From: Maniola hyperantus
Taxonomy: Eukaryota > Arthropoda > Insecta > Lepidoptera > Nymphalidae
Assembly (NCBI RefSeq): GCF_902806685.2
Contig: NC_048554.1
Span: 8,804,001 to 8,868,000, forward strand
Length of the DNA: 64,000 nt
Direction: 5' to 3'
Shown here: positions 1 to 10,740 of the stretch, piece after piece
Layout of the letters: each line of letters opens with the position of its first letter
How positions within the stretch are numbered: position 1 is the first letter of the stretch
Notes under the pieces: generated by a model
What the model was told of the DNA's origin: nothing
The model's database searches: none
The model's input: the letters and a program-made list of their open reading frames with translations, nothing else
Position numbers and translations under genes: made by a program

Positions 1-1984
1 CACTATAACTGAGTAAGAGGATCCACTCTCCTTTGAGATGAGAAGGGTTATGTTAGGATAAGAGAACGTTAATCTACCTACTACTTAATCTGTAATGATC
101 TGATCGTTCTTTCTTTGTATAAGTGTATTTTTATTCTTTGTAACGTTGTATTTAGCAGTAAAGATGTTTAAATAAATAATCTACACTAATATTATAAATA
201 AAGGAGCTCGAATTTGGTGAGTTTGTTTATAAAGGTACTAATGATGCTCGCGACACACTCGCGACTTCGTAGGTCCCTACGCGTGAATTTAGGTTTTGTA
301 GAATCCCGTGGCAACTCTTTGATTTTCCGGGATAAAAGTAGCCTATGCCCTTCCTAGGTTGTCAGCCAGGTAACCTCCCAGTGTGCCTGGGTGCTGCTGT
401 TCCCTTTTGGATATGTATGTTCGAGGGGAAGTGCAGAATATATAGCCCACCGTGCACTAAGTAATTGTGACCTCGTGCAAGTTAATGACTGGACAGCGCC
501 ATCTATGATGTGGTTTAGTTTGTGATCCTATAAGGGTTCCATTTTTCCTTTTGAGGTACGGTCCGAGATTTCAAGTTTGCTCTCACAGTAAAATTTCAAA
601 TTGATCATCCACGATCCACAATGATCACGTCGTTTACAGAATGGGCGAAATTAAATGCTTGCCAATGGATTATAAAATTATTTTGAATGTGGTCAAAAGT
701 TCGGCGCCGCAAAATTGGACTGTGGGCTGGCGGAAAGCCAGCGCGTGCGCATAAAAAATACATGGCTGGGCGCACATTGGCTACTATTGCTTGAAAAATC
801 CTATTAGGTGCCATGTAAAATATTATTTAAATGTAAAGAAAGCTTGGGAATGAGTTGCTTACAAACAGCTTTGATAGTTCTAATAAATTTTATGTGATAG
901 GTATATTGTGAAATGGTGATAGGTATCTTTAATCAATCATTATAACCATTATATCAATAATTGGCTTACTTTAACAATTGACAATCAAAAAGTGTTCTAT
1001 TTAACTTTGACTTTTAGCATTTAGAAGGCATTTAGCTTCTTTAGCAGCTCAAGATTCTTCACGACAGCTATGAATTGCTCAAATGCTTCAGTTCAATCGC
1101 TTTTTTATACCTAGGTACTCTATACTATATCTACCCATACTACGAGGGTTACAAACGCGCCCAGGTTTGAGAAGAGCACACATGAGACTTAACAGCTTGG
1201 GTTTTTATATACCTACATAAAAACCCGAAGAACTTCTACTACTACTATTGAAGACGGTTGTTAAAATACAGTAACTAGGTACCTACCTACTATCTACCTC
1301 AAAAGAAGCAATCACCCAGGCGATAGAAGCCAATTAAATGGGCATCCAGCCAGATGTCTAGCGCATATGAATATCTGTACATTTTTTATCGCTGTGAGAT
1401 ATTTCCCCTGTAATAGTTTCCTGGCGTTCGTTTTCGCGATTATATTCGCATAATGTTGATTTTAATTTATGTTCACGCTATGAACAGTAAATTCCGGAAT
1501 TTAGTGAATGGGTATTTTTATAAGAGCAGCAGTGAATTTTCTTCATACATATCTAAATCATTGTGTTTCATAGACTTTTGGTTTTTAAAATAAGTAAGTA
1601 CTTAGGGGTAAATATTTAATTTCTATTAAGTAGGTAGGTACCTATCTATTAATTGCAAAATTCTGGACGTCGAGTAGGTACTTAAGTACTGAAGACGATA
1701 AAATAAAATAGAAGTTTTTAAGTAGGTACATTATAAGTATATCTACCTAATTCGATAGTGGTTAAAATATTCATATTATAGGTACCTACTTCTAAAAGTT
1801 GCCTGTAGGTAACTAGATAGGTAGGTAGTTATGTAGGTACATCGACACAAAATCGATTCAATATTTTAATCTTTAGAAAGGAAAATTATTTTGAAAATTA
1901 TACCTACCTATCTGGAAATAAATAAAAAAACCGGCCAAGTGCGTGAAAATTATAAAAATAAAATAGTTTGAAAAAAGTTTTGAA
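1..1984 (-). other. Probable runt intron 1 sequence, no exon found
   Basis: This stretch lies downstream of the splice donor of the Runt-domain exon on the minus strand, so it is probably intron. It is AT-rich and filled with TAGGTA/TACCTA low-complexity motifs, mainly at 1120-1900. I found no second Runx exon and no VWRPY-type C-terminus on the minus strand. A Helitron-like fragment lies at about 179-400, and a short piece of the gggttccgt family at about 528-575. A further 20-bp piece of that family, with the sequence CCGGCCAAGTGCG, is at about 1930. Confidence 0.5.
179..400 (-). mobile_element. Degenerate Helitron-like fragment
   Basis: The left part (179-200) matches the 5' end consensus seen elsewhere in the window (TCTACACTAATATTATAAA). 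The right part carries the family body on the minus strand, with the words CGCGACTTCGT, CCCGTGGCAACTC and CCGGGATAAAAGTAGCC. It is rearranged and truncated. Assignment to the Helitron-like family rests on similarity to the complete copies at 35722-35951 and 51840-52081. Confidence 0.6.
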
Positions 1985-1990
1985 ACTTAC
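1985..1990 (-). other. Splice donor of the Runt exon
   Basis: The minus strand reads CAAA|GTAAGT, a consensus donor that leaves phase 1. It falls just after the VDGPREPR block that ends the Runt domain, and the downstream reading frame loses all family similarity. Confidence 0.85.
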
Positions 1991-2438
1991 TTTGCTTCGT
2001 TCTAGGTTCTCTTGGTCCGTCGACTGTTACTTTGATGGCTTTGGTGTAAGTGGCCACCTGGCTGGGGAACGTGCTGATAGTGATTGTCAAGCTGAATGAC
2101 TTGCCGCGGCCGCTGCGACCCACGAACCTGAGGTCGTTAAACTTCGCGACCTGGTTCTTCATCACCGCCGTATAGTTCCTCATTTCAGCCATCACATTCT
2201 CATCGTTCCCAGCTTTGATCGTCACCAAGGTCCCATCTTGAACGTCATCCAAAGCGACGACCTTGAACGCCACCGGCAGAGACTTGTTCGACCGCCAGTG
2301 GCCGGGCAGTACCGAGCATAGCACGGCCGGGGAGCCGGTCGGCACCAGGTCGCCGTGGCTCTGCCGGTAGTACTCGTGGATGTGGGAGTAGACGTCCGCC
2401 ATCGTGGGGGCCGGGGGACTCGCGTGCGGAAGGTGCAT
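1991..2438 (-). CDS. run: Runt-domain transcription factor, first coding exon (runt)
   Basis: The exon encodes 149 codons plus one base. It holds a complete Runt domain (about residues 30-147), which binds DNA at TGYGGT sites in the nucleus and pairs with CBF-beta (Big brother/Brother in flies). Landmarks are HWRSNKSLP (residues 47-55), AGNDEN (76-81), FNDLRFVGRSGRGKSF (100-115) and VDGPREPR (139-146). Aligned without gaps to mammalian RUNX1 by an offset of 31, the known DNA-contact residues are all present: R49, K52, R104, R108, R111, K136, T138, D140, R143 and R146. I chose the ATG at 2438 (MHLP...) because, from memory, fly Runt begins with the same four residues. An in-frame ATG at 2477 is also open but less likely. 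Translation runs to 1991, where GTAAGT (1990-1985) is a perfect phase-1 donor; reading on enters intron. The paralogues lozenge, RunxA and RunxB are alternatives. The product is partial because later exons are missing. Confidence 0.9.
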
Positions 2439-3200
2439 CGACTCCAGTTCACCCTCGAACGACCCTCGACACGCCACTAAAGTTCTTCGTCACGCCACTG
2501 TCTTCGAACACTACGACGAAAGTTTGGAACACGCGATACGAACTCGGTGACATGCGCGCACTCCGGAAAGTTGTGCAAAGTATGGGCGCGAGACGTCGTG
2601 TGAGCCGCGAGCCGTCCGCACCACTTGTTGGGCGCGGGCAAGACGCCGGGCGGGGGACTCGGGAAAAATAAACGGGCGACTCGGCGAGACCGCAAGCCGA
2701 AGACGCACGACGCGCGTCGTAGTCGCGAAGGGACACGTGCTCGCGAGGACTCAGTTTCGACTGATGACTGCGATACGACGCGACTTTTTCCGATGGTCAA
2801 TATTTTGCGTTCGCGCGGTCGCCGCCCCCACCCGGGTGGCGGCCCCTACGTCTCGTAAAAAGTGGGAAGGAGACGAAGGGTGCGGGCGGCGTGGAGCCGC
2901 AGCGGGAACGAACGGGACGGCCGCGGTCGATCTCTGCGTTTTTATAAAAATGCCCGCGCAAACGAGACGCCGCTGCGACACATCGGCGGGCGGGAGAAGG
3001 ATGGGTGGATTTTTTTGAATCACCGCGGTGACGTATCGCGAGGCGACGGTAATTAGGCCACGGGGCGGCGGGAAACCGCGACCGGTGCGAAAACCTATCA
3101 ACGAGCTCATGAAAAATTATGATATCCATGTCTGAGTCGAAAGCTTGCCGCCTGGGGTGGCACTTCATTTGGTTGAAACACGCGTGGAATGCGGATCACG
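2439..3200 (-). promoter_or_regulatory. Probable 5' UTR and promoter region of runt
   Basis: This is a CpG- and GC-rich block immediately upstream of the Runt ATG, in strong contrast to the AT-rich surroundings. Several overlapping open frames occur on both strands, as expected by chance in GC-rich DNA; none resembles a protein. A minus-strand TATAAAAA box lies at 2946-2939, which would place initiation near 2915 and give a leader of about 475 nt. I see no strong initiator, so the start site is only a suggestion. Confidence 0.4.
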
Positions 3201-3436
3201 GTGGTCATTGACTGGCATTCGTATTCATAAATTTTAAGGCATCAAAACGCATTCGACATTTTTTTTGCTTATCCTACTAATCAACTTCATTTATAATTAC
3301 CTACAAGATACAATCATGCATCTAAAATCTTTAATTAAACTTATGTAGAAACTGAAACACACATCTCTATAACAAAAAGTTGCGACTTGCGAACTTTTAA
3401 AAGTTTCTGCGTGAAAATTGCGAAGAAATGCAAAGT

Positions 3437-3565
3437 TTGCGAGTTGGTGTTGTGTGGCGGCGCGCGAGGTGGCAGCGCGAGCGGGACGGCGCGAGGGGCG
3501 GCGCGAGGGCGGGGCGACAAACTTGGCCATAACTTCGGACGGAGTTTCCCGCGCGCTACGAAAGC
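3437..3565. promoter_or_regulatory. Extremely GC-rich CpG patch
   Basis: A run of CGCGAG, GGCGCG and GGGCGGGGC-type words lies about 1.1 kb upstream of the Runt ATG. It is the most GC-rich patch I noticed in the first 6 kb. It may be a distal promoter or enhancer of runt, or an alternative first exon. No coding similarity is visible on either strand. Confidence 0.3.
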
Positions 3566-4304
3566 TCTACGCGATACGTATAGTGTAGTGTGTGAATACG
3601 AACTTTTCATGCAAACTTTTTCATTTTTGCTAGATACATTTTACTATTTTATATTTGTTTGCTACGCACTTAAATTATTAATTTAAATGAATAATAGGAT
3701 TTATTTGGTGTTTTAATTAGGTAGTTAAGGGCCAATGTTTTTTTTTGTTTAGACATAAAATATCTCAATATAGCGTTGTAAGTATACACTAGGAAGTAGG
3801 TAATTTAGAAAAAGTTGATTGTTGTTTTTGCCTCACCGATAAATGTTTAAAAATAAAATAAAATAGAAACCTATTAGGTACCTACCTAAAATATTTTTAT
3901 TCAATTAAACTTTTTCAAGTCTACCTATCGTCAAATGCATCTAAGTACCTACCATTGGTTCGGAATGCCTTGCCTGTTAATAGTTATAACTAAAGCTACT
4001 ACTATCTATCATCATAGCTACTAATTATCATCGCCTAAAAATCAAATACCTAGGTAATACCTAGGTATAGGTAATAAAGAGTGACATCCAACAGGTCAAT
4101 GTTCTGTAGGTATAGGTGTATGTACCTAGATCTACCTAAAGCCAAAGTCGGTCTCATCAAAGAAACAATACCTATACCTATAGGTAGTAGCTAGGTATAG
4201 GTAGATATATTGCCCTAAACAAGACCATAACTTTTATGAGCCATTGCCCATTGTTCTACATCGGCACTCTTTGAAAACATCTTGTTCATTATCCCTGTAT
4301 TTTC

Positions 4305-5102
<798 letters not shown>

Positions 5103-6573
5103 ATGACCTCAGCTGATAAGATAGAGGAACCAAGATGGTTTACAATAAAGAAATTTTGCAAATTGTAAATGTTTATGGTGGTTAAATTCGCTATGGCCTG
5201 CTGTTACATGAAAGGATTTTGGGGTTACTGAAAATAGGTACCTAGAGCAAAAAGTTTCATTTAAATAGCTAGGTAAGATACATTTTAACTGCGGTTAATT
5301 TGTACCTAAGCAGTAAAGCCTAATTATTCTTTAACATTTTTTAGATAAGTAAGTAATTATTTCTACCTAGGTAGGTACCTATTTAATCTTTTTTAGAAAA
5401 GGAAGTAAAACAAAATAAAATCTTGGACGAGTAAAAAAACGCTGACCTAGTAGGTAAGTAGGTACCTAGAGATAGGTTACATATTCTATCAAAACCCTAA
5501 CTCTAAAATAGGTAGGTCTAGATACCTAAGAACATATTATCTACACTTTTTTTTTCACTTTGTAGGTGATGACTCTTACGAGTAATACCTACCTAGGTAC
5601 TTAATGGTGATAGTTAAGTTTTATTTTTAAGTTTTTTAGAGTTTAAGAATTAGGTATACCTAAGTACCTATCTAATTCAACGTCAACTTAAAAATCAAAC
5701 TACGAGGATAATTTTATGGGCTAGGACTTGGGTTTCGGAACTATACCTATTTATTTTACTTATTTGTAATAATAAAGCATATTTAATAGAATCGATAGCA
5801 ATCCGCATAAAGCCACAAAGGGCAATGATCATAAAATTAGAAAGTCTAAACGCACCTAAACTGATGAGTCGGCCGTTCACAGGCAATTGTCAAAGAATCT
5901 CTCTCAATTACTGCAATAAAAATAATATTGTAGGCAAACATGAGCCCTTTGAGTGCGCAGCCGACAGCTACCGATCGGTTTTGTGCAACCCTTGGTGAAC
6001 TGCTAACAATGCGCGTACGCACAATGACTCTGCCTTCAGAGATATTCCTTTATTTTGGCCCAAACATTGGCATTTGAGCATTGTGGACCCTTTGTTAACT
6101 ATTTACCGACTTTTGGGTTGTTACATTGAAGGGCTGCCGTCGTTTTTTGAAAAAATGTGGCTTCCAATCTGAGTAGACCTATTCTGTGAAAGGAATCATC
6201 GGCCTGGTTCAGTTGACGACTTAATTTTTGTACGTTATTTAAATTCGGAATTGGGTTATATTTAAATATAATACTATTGTAATTATATCGCGTCTGTGTG
6301 GTATTATCGGCCTTCTTAGCATTTTTTTAACTTTATACAATCCTAATATCCAGGTACACAGATTTCTATAATCAACCTTTTTACCTAGATGTGCATGGGT
6401 TAATGTACCTACTTACCAGAAACTGAAATGGGTTAAGAAACTAGAAACTTAGTTTCTTAACCCATTCCCATTTTAACAAAGTTTTTATTTTAAAAATTAT
6501 TCTATTACGTAGGTACACACACATACATTTATTGGACAAGCTATAGGTAGGCAAGTAGGTAGGTAGTTAGGTA

Positions 6574-6587
6574 CCAAAACTGTGGTA

Positions 6588-6590
<3 letters not shown>
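6574..6590. repeat. Target-site duplication, 3' side of the R1-like LINE
   Basis: CCAAAACTGTGGTACCT here is repeated exactly at 21374-21390. The two copies bracket the nested LINE plus LTR insertion. The first copy abuts the poly-T (minus-strand poly-A) at 6591. Confidence 0.95.
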
Positions 6591-6632
<42 letters not shown>

Positions 6633-6834
6633 CCGCTGGTAAAAATGCTATTAGGCATGCCGCACAAGGGCGGGTATGTGGGACTCACTCGCGGTTTGTT
6701 TAACCGCCATCAGCATACCCACTAAAAAACCCAGCGGTGCCGTCCGCGTCAAGTATAAGACGTCTCAGGATCCCGGATATCGGATGCGACTGAGACGTCC
6801 TGGCGTTGGGCCGGCACAAGTTTACTCCCAATGC
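6633..6834 (-). other. 3' UTR of the R1-like LINE
   Basis: The sequence between the ORF2 stop (6835) and the A tail. No open frame of note. Confidence 0.7.
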
Positions 6835-8146
6835 CTAGGGCAGGAGAAGGTGAGCATACTGTCTCCTTCTCCTCCCCTGTCTTCTTCTGCGGAGCGGGTG
6901 GGCGTCGGCGTCCAGCTCTCGTTCCCGCTCCGCGGCCTCCTTCAGTGATATGACAGTTTCACAGAAGGAGGCCATTACGCCCCAGCTGGTCTCACTACTG
7001 ATCATCTCGTCTATTGCATTTGAAAGTGAGAGGCTTCCTCTGAGGGTCGACGACAGGATGTGCCGCTGGGGTCCCCATGCCGCACACTCTACCAAAGTGT
7101 GATGTGCCGTATCTTCTGGTGCACCACACTCGTGGCAGGCCGGCGTCTCCTCCCGTCTCGCAATCTGATGCAGGTACTTACCAAAACAGCCATGCCCTGT
7201 AAGCACCTGCACCAGCCGGTACGTCAGCACTCCATGTTGCCTTTTAAGCCATCGCTCAAGGTATGGCCGAATCGCTTCAACCGACCAGGTACCGGCGGCA
7301 GGCGTCTCTAAGTCCTGCTCCCATCTATGGATCAGAGCTGCACTAGCCAGGGCTCTTATTGAGCGGTTCTCCTCCGCCTCTGGTCGCTCTCCCCGGGCCC
7401 TCGTGACCGCACGGTAGCGGTATATCTCGGTGAGCACCTCAGCCTGGAGTTCCCAGGGTGGGTCACCCGCCAAAAGAGTTGCGGCTGTCCAAGATACCGT
7501 GCGATACCCACGAATTGCTCGAACCGCGATGATTCTTTGTGGTCTCCGCAGAAGCATCTTGTTTTGTGGAGTCAGGGCATGTATCCATATTGGCGCCCCA
7601 TACAGTGCCATGCTTCTCACAATTCCTGCGTATAGTCGCCTACAGGTGGACTCTGGCCCCCCAATGTTAGGCAACAGTCTTCCTAAAGCGGCGGCGGCAT
7701 TAACAAGCTTAGTGCCTAAAAGCTCGAAGTGCTTTTTAAAACGCCATCGTCCGTCCAGGGTCAGACCCAGATATTTCATGTGGGCCTTTACTGGCACTAT
7801 TGTGCCCTGTACTGTGATTTGTGCACCACGTGGTGGACCTCTGCGAGGACCATGGAAAAGGAGGGCCTCAGTTTTCGAGATTGAGACTCTCAAACCCAGC
7901 AGCCGAATCCTATCCACAACCAGTGACGTGCCAATCCCCGCCAATCGAGCCGCCTCTTCATATGTCCTTCCACGGGCTGTGACGAGGGTGTCGTCCGCAT
8001 AGCATAAGAGCCTCATCCCTGGAAGCAGCGGGGCCCGCAAGAGCCAGTCGAAACCAATGTTCCAAAGCACAGGGCCAAGGACCGATCCCTGCGGAACTCC
8101 GCTGCAGACACGGCGCCGGAAAATTTGCCCGTTTCTTCCCTCCCAC
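6835..8146 (-). pseudogene. LINE ORF2, C-terminal half: reverse transcriptase catalytic part and CCHC
   Basis: The frame is open from the LTR insertion junction at 8146 to the stop at 6835 (about 436 codons). It begins inside the RT domain. The GVPQGSVLGP motif lies just after the junction, followed by the catalytic box YADDT (about 35 residues further on) and the thumb. Near the C-terminus a CHEC...H...C zinc finger (CHECGAPEDTAHHTLVEC) is typical of R1-clade ORF2, and the protein ends in an Arg-rich tail. An internal Met at 8070 opens a 411-residue frame, but the family homology continues upstream of it, so it is not the real start. In life this protein nicked the target and copied the element RNA. 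Here it is cut off from its N-terminal half at 17442 by the LTR retrotransposon. Confidence 0.9.
8143..8146. repeat. Target-site duplication (CCAC), left of the LTR element
   Basis: CCAC precedes the 5' LTR and recurs at 17442-17445 right after the 3' LTR. A 4-bp duplication is usual for Ty3/gypsy integrases. Confidence 0.88.
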
Positions 8147-9571
8147 TGTGACGTTGTAAATTTTGAACTACTAATTAGCGTTTCGCTTTTAATAAAAATT
8201 TATTTTGTTCAAAGTATGTTGGTGCCACCTAGCATCAAGGTGCAGAACTACGCGTGGGTCGATGTTCAGAGTTCATTCGAGCCACAATAGATGGCGTTTG
8301 CTTCGTTGTCAATTGTCGTAAAAATAAAACAAAATAATTAAATAAAACCATAATATCATTTGTTTATTGTTAAGTCATTAACAAAACGGTTCTTATAATA
8401 TATCCTTAGGTTCCGCAAATATTCAAAAATGAATTGGCTTCATGATCAAACTAACTGAGAGCGGCCACACTCGGGTTGCGTCTGGCAACACCGATAGGTG
8501 AGATTTAGAATTTTCCTGGAGTCAACATGTGAAGACGAATTTTTTTTCGTTCCAGGAAAATCTCATTCTTTTTCGCCCATGGCTTCGCCTGGAAAAATAC
8601 AATAGTATAAAATTTAGTCATCCTAACGTATTTCAATGTTTCATCAATTATGGTGAGTGAAAAATCAAGGAATGTGGATTCGACAAAATGGCGGTTTGGT
8701 TAGAGAAAATCCTAATTTTATGATTTCTTTCAGTTCCAGTTATTTTAACTTCCCAAATAAATGAGGATAATGGGTTGTGGGTGGACTTCTGAAAACCATT
8801 GGTGGCCAGGAGTTCAATAGGGTTTACGTTTACGTTTACGTTTACGTTTACGTTTTACGTTTAGCTTCAGTTTTCCGTTTTAGTTTTCCGTTTGCGTTTT
8901 CGGTTTTCGTATTTATTTCTTTTGCACATTCACGTTGACAACTTAATTGCTATGGATAAGACTTGGTGAAAATCTTTGTAAGGAAACATTTCGGTTGTGA
9001 AGAATCAAGTTAAATTGAGTTTTGGATCTTGGCCGATGCCGTCCAGCTACCTTGCAGTCTTCGCACCTACAAGTAAGCAAATGTTTGTATCCTGCAACAG
9101 TTTAGTGAACCTTCTTAGTGTATGTGTACAGTAAGAACCCTGTCTTTACTACTGAGCTTTTATTTTGAAACAATTTTATGAATTTTACTGTGTCATTGTC
9201 TATTCCATGCCAATGGCATCTTAAATTTAAAACATAGATCTTATGTACTATCTACCTAAGTCATTCTAATGTATCTAAATTAAGTCTTGGCATTAAGCTA
9301 GAATAACTAAGCATTATTAGCCATCATTCTGTATTAAGCGACCCCGGTAAAAGTTACATTAAAAACAATTTTGCCTAACATCTAGCAAATTTCATTTATA
9401 ACACCTCATATGCATTACAAGGGAGTCGACGGCTAGCTTCTATTCTTTACTAGGTAGATAGATCAAGTAAAGTAAATTAAAATTATTTTTTTTTTCCTCT
9501 AATCTTTGTAAGGTGGTAGATTATTCCGTATCCGGGTATATTTCTATTCCGCCCGATTTACCACCCTTACA
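8147..9571 (+). repeat. 5' LTR
   Basis: 1425 bp, starting TGTGACG and ending CTTACA (TG...CA ends). It is identical to 16017-17441. A candidate TATA box (TATAAAA) lies at 8606-8612 and an AATAAA signal at about 8755, suggesting a transcript start near 8635. The LTR contains a (TTTACG)n tract at about 8822-8853. Confidence 0.97.
8822..8863 (+). repeat. (TTTACG)n tract inside the 5' LTR
   Basis: Five or more hexamer copies, followed by degenerate TTTCCG/TTTGCG derivatives to about 8920. The same tract is at 16692-16733 in the 3' LTR. Confidence 0.9.
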
Positions 9572-9572
9572 A

Positions 9573-9587
9573 ATGGCGCCCGAACGT
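9573..9587 (+). other. Primer binding site, tRNA-Lys type
   Basis: TGGCGCCCGAACG begins two bases after the LTR end. Its first 12 bases are the complement of the 3' end of the Lys tRNA used by many retroelements, so minus-strand DNA synthesis would start here. Confidence 0.88.
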
Positions 9588-10740
9588 TTTTTTATATAGT
9601 TATTTCAGTATATTTTGAGAAATTTTGTGAATTTTATGAAATGTACTCCGCTGATTGTACAATTTTCTAAGTAGTGACACATTGCAAAGAGCACTAAGCT
9701 GTTTTTTTATGGTTAACTAACTAAATAATAACTAATAGTTAGAAATTTTGTCTGATAGGTTAAGTAATTTTCTGAGTATAGTCCAACAGTGGTTTTTTCT
9801 TATTTAATTAACACATTATAAATGGTGTTCATGCCGTTCAATTATGTTATTTGACTTACCTTGGAGGTGTATAAGTGAATGTTTGCCTTCAGTTTAGTAA
9901 TAAACATTGCTTAACTGAGTTGTTGTTGGGTATTGCTTTCAATAGTAAGTACATCTTATGTTTGAAAATTCCGGTAACTTAGTATAATTAAAGTTTTGAA
10001 ACGCTATGTGCCGTTAACTAGTTACACACATACATTTATAAATACTAAGAGTTACAACTTGTGAAACTAAATATATAAACTATATTCAGAGATTACATTA
10101 AGTTCAAGTATGAAGTTATGAACAATTTTTTTTTTCAGTGACTTGATACTTCATTATTTTGTTGAAATTTTGTTTAGAGCTGTGTTAAGGTTATGATAAA
10201 AGCTACTTCACACACAAAACATGTTAAGTTTAATTGAATGCTGGTAGTTTAAAGTGACATTTAGAAACAGATTTTGTTGTATTTTAGGTTATGTGTTAAA
10301 AGTGTAAAGTAACAGCCATCAAACCATTGCACAATCTCTTTGTTTTTTTTTGAAAGATAATATGCTAGTCAGAGTTCATTGCAACTTTGTTGCCTGTTTA
10401 CTTTTGTAATTGTAAAGGTTGTAACACACTGTGTACTCATAAAGGTGATACTGCACCTTACAATCATTTATTCAATTTTGGGAAGTTTTATTTTGTTATA
10501 TTTTGTTTACTATAGTAATAATATGTGCTTGTATTATTAACAATATTTTGGAATAGGAACATAATTGATAAAATAGTTAGGATAGACTTAAGAATATTGT
10601 TTTTGTTGTGTATTTTGCTTGTGTATATTTAATAGTTTAAATAACTTCTTTTGTGTTTGTGTTTAACCAATTTGTATAAGGCTAAACATAGACAGTTACA
10701 CAAGCTCGATATTTTGTTAAATGTGTTTTGACTTAACACA
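9588..10740 (+). other. LTR element 5' leader, non-coding
   Basis: About 1.15 kb of AT-rich sequence between the primer site and the gag ATG. No open frame of note; it would contain the packaging signals. The leader is unusually long for an insect gypsy-type element. Confidence 0.75.

Noticed and set aside
509..516. TGTGGTTT Runx consensus site inside the presumed runt intron
   Set aside because: A single 8-mer is expected by chance at this window size; no cluster supports autoregulation.
2449..3168. Several overlapping open frames of 65-123 codons on both strands
   Set aside because: GC-rich promoter-like DNA leaves many frames open by chance; none has a recognisable domain or consistent frame.
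7430..8002. 190-codon plus-strand frame
   Set aside because: It is the shadow of the LINE reverse-transcriptase frame on the minus strand.
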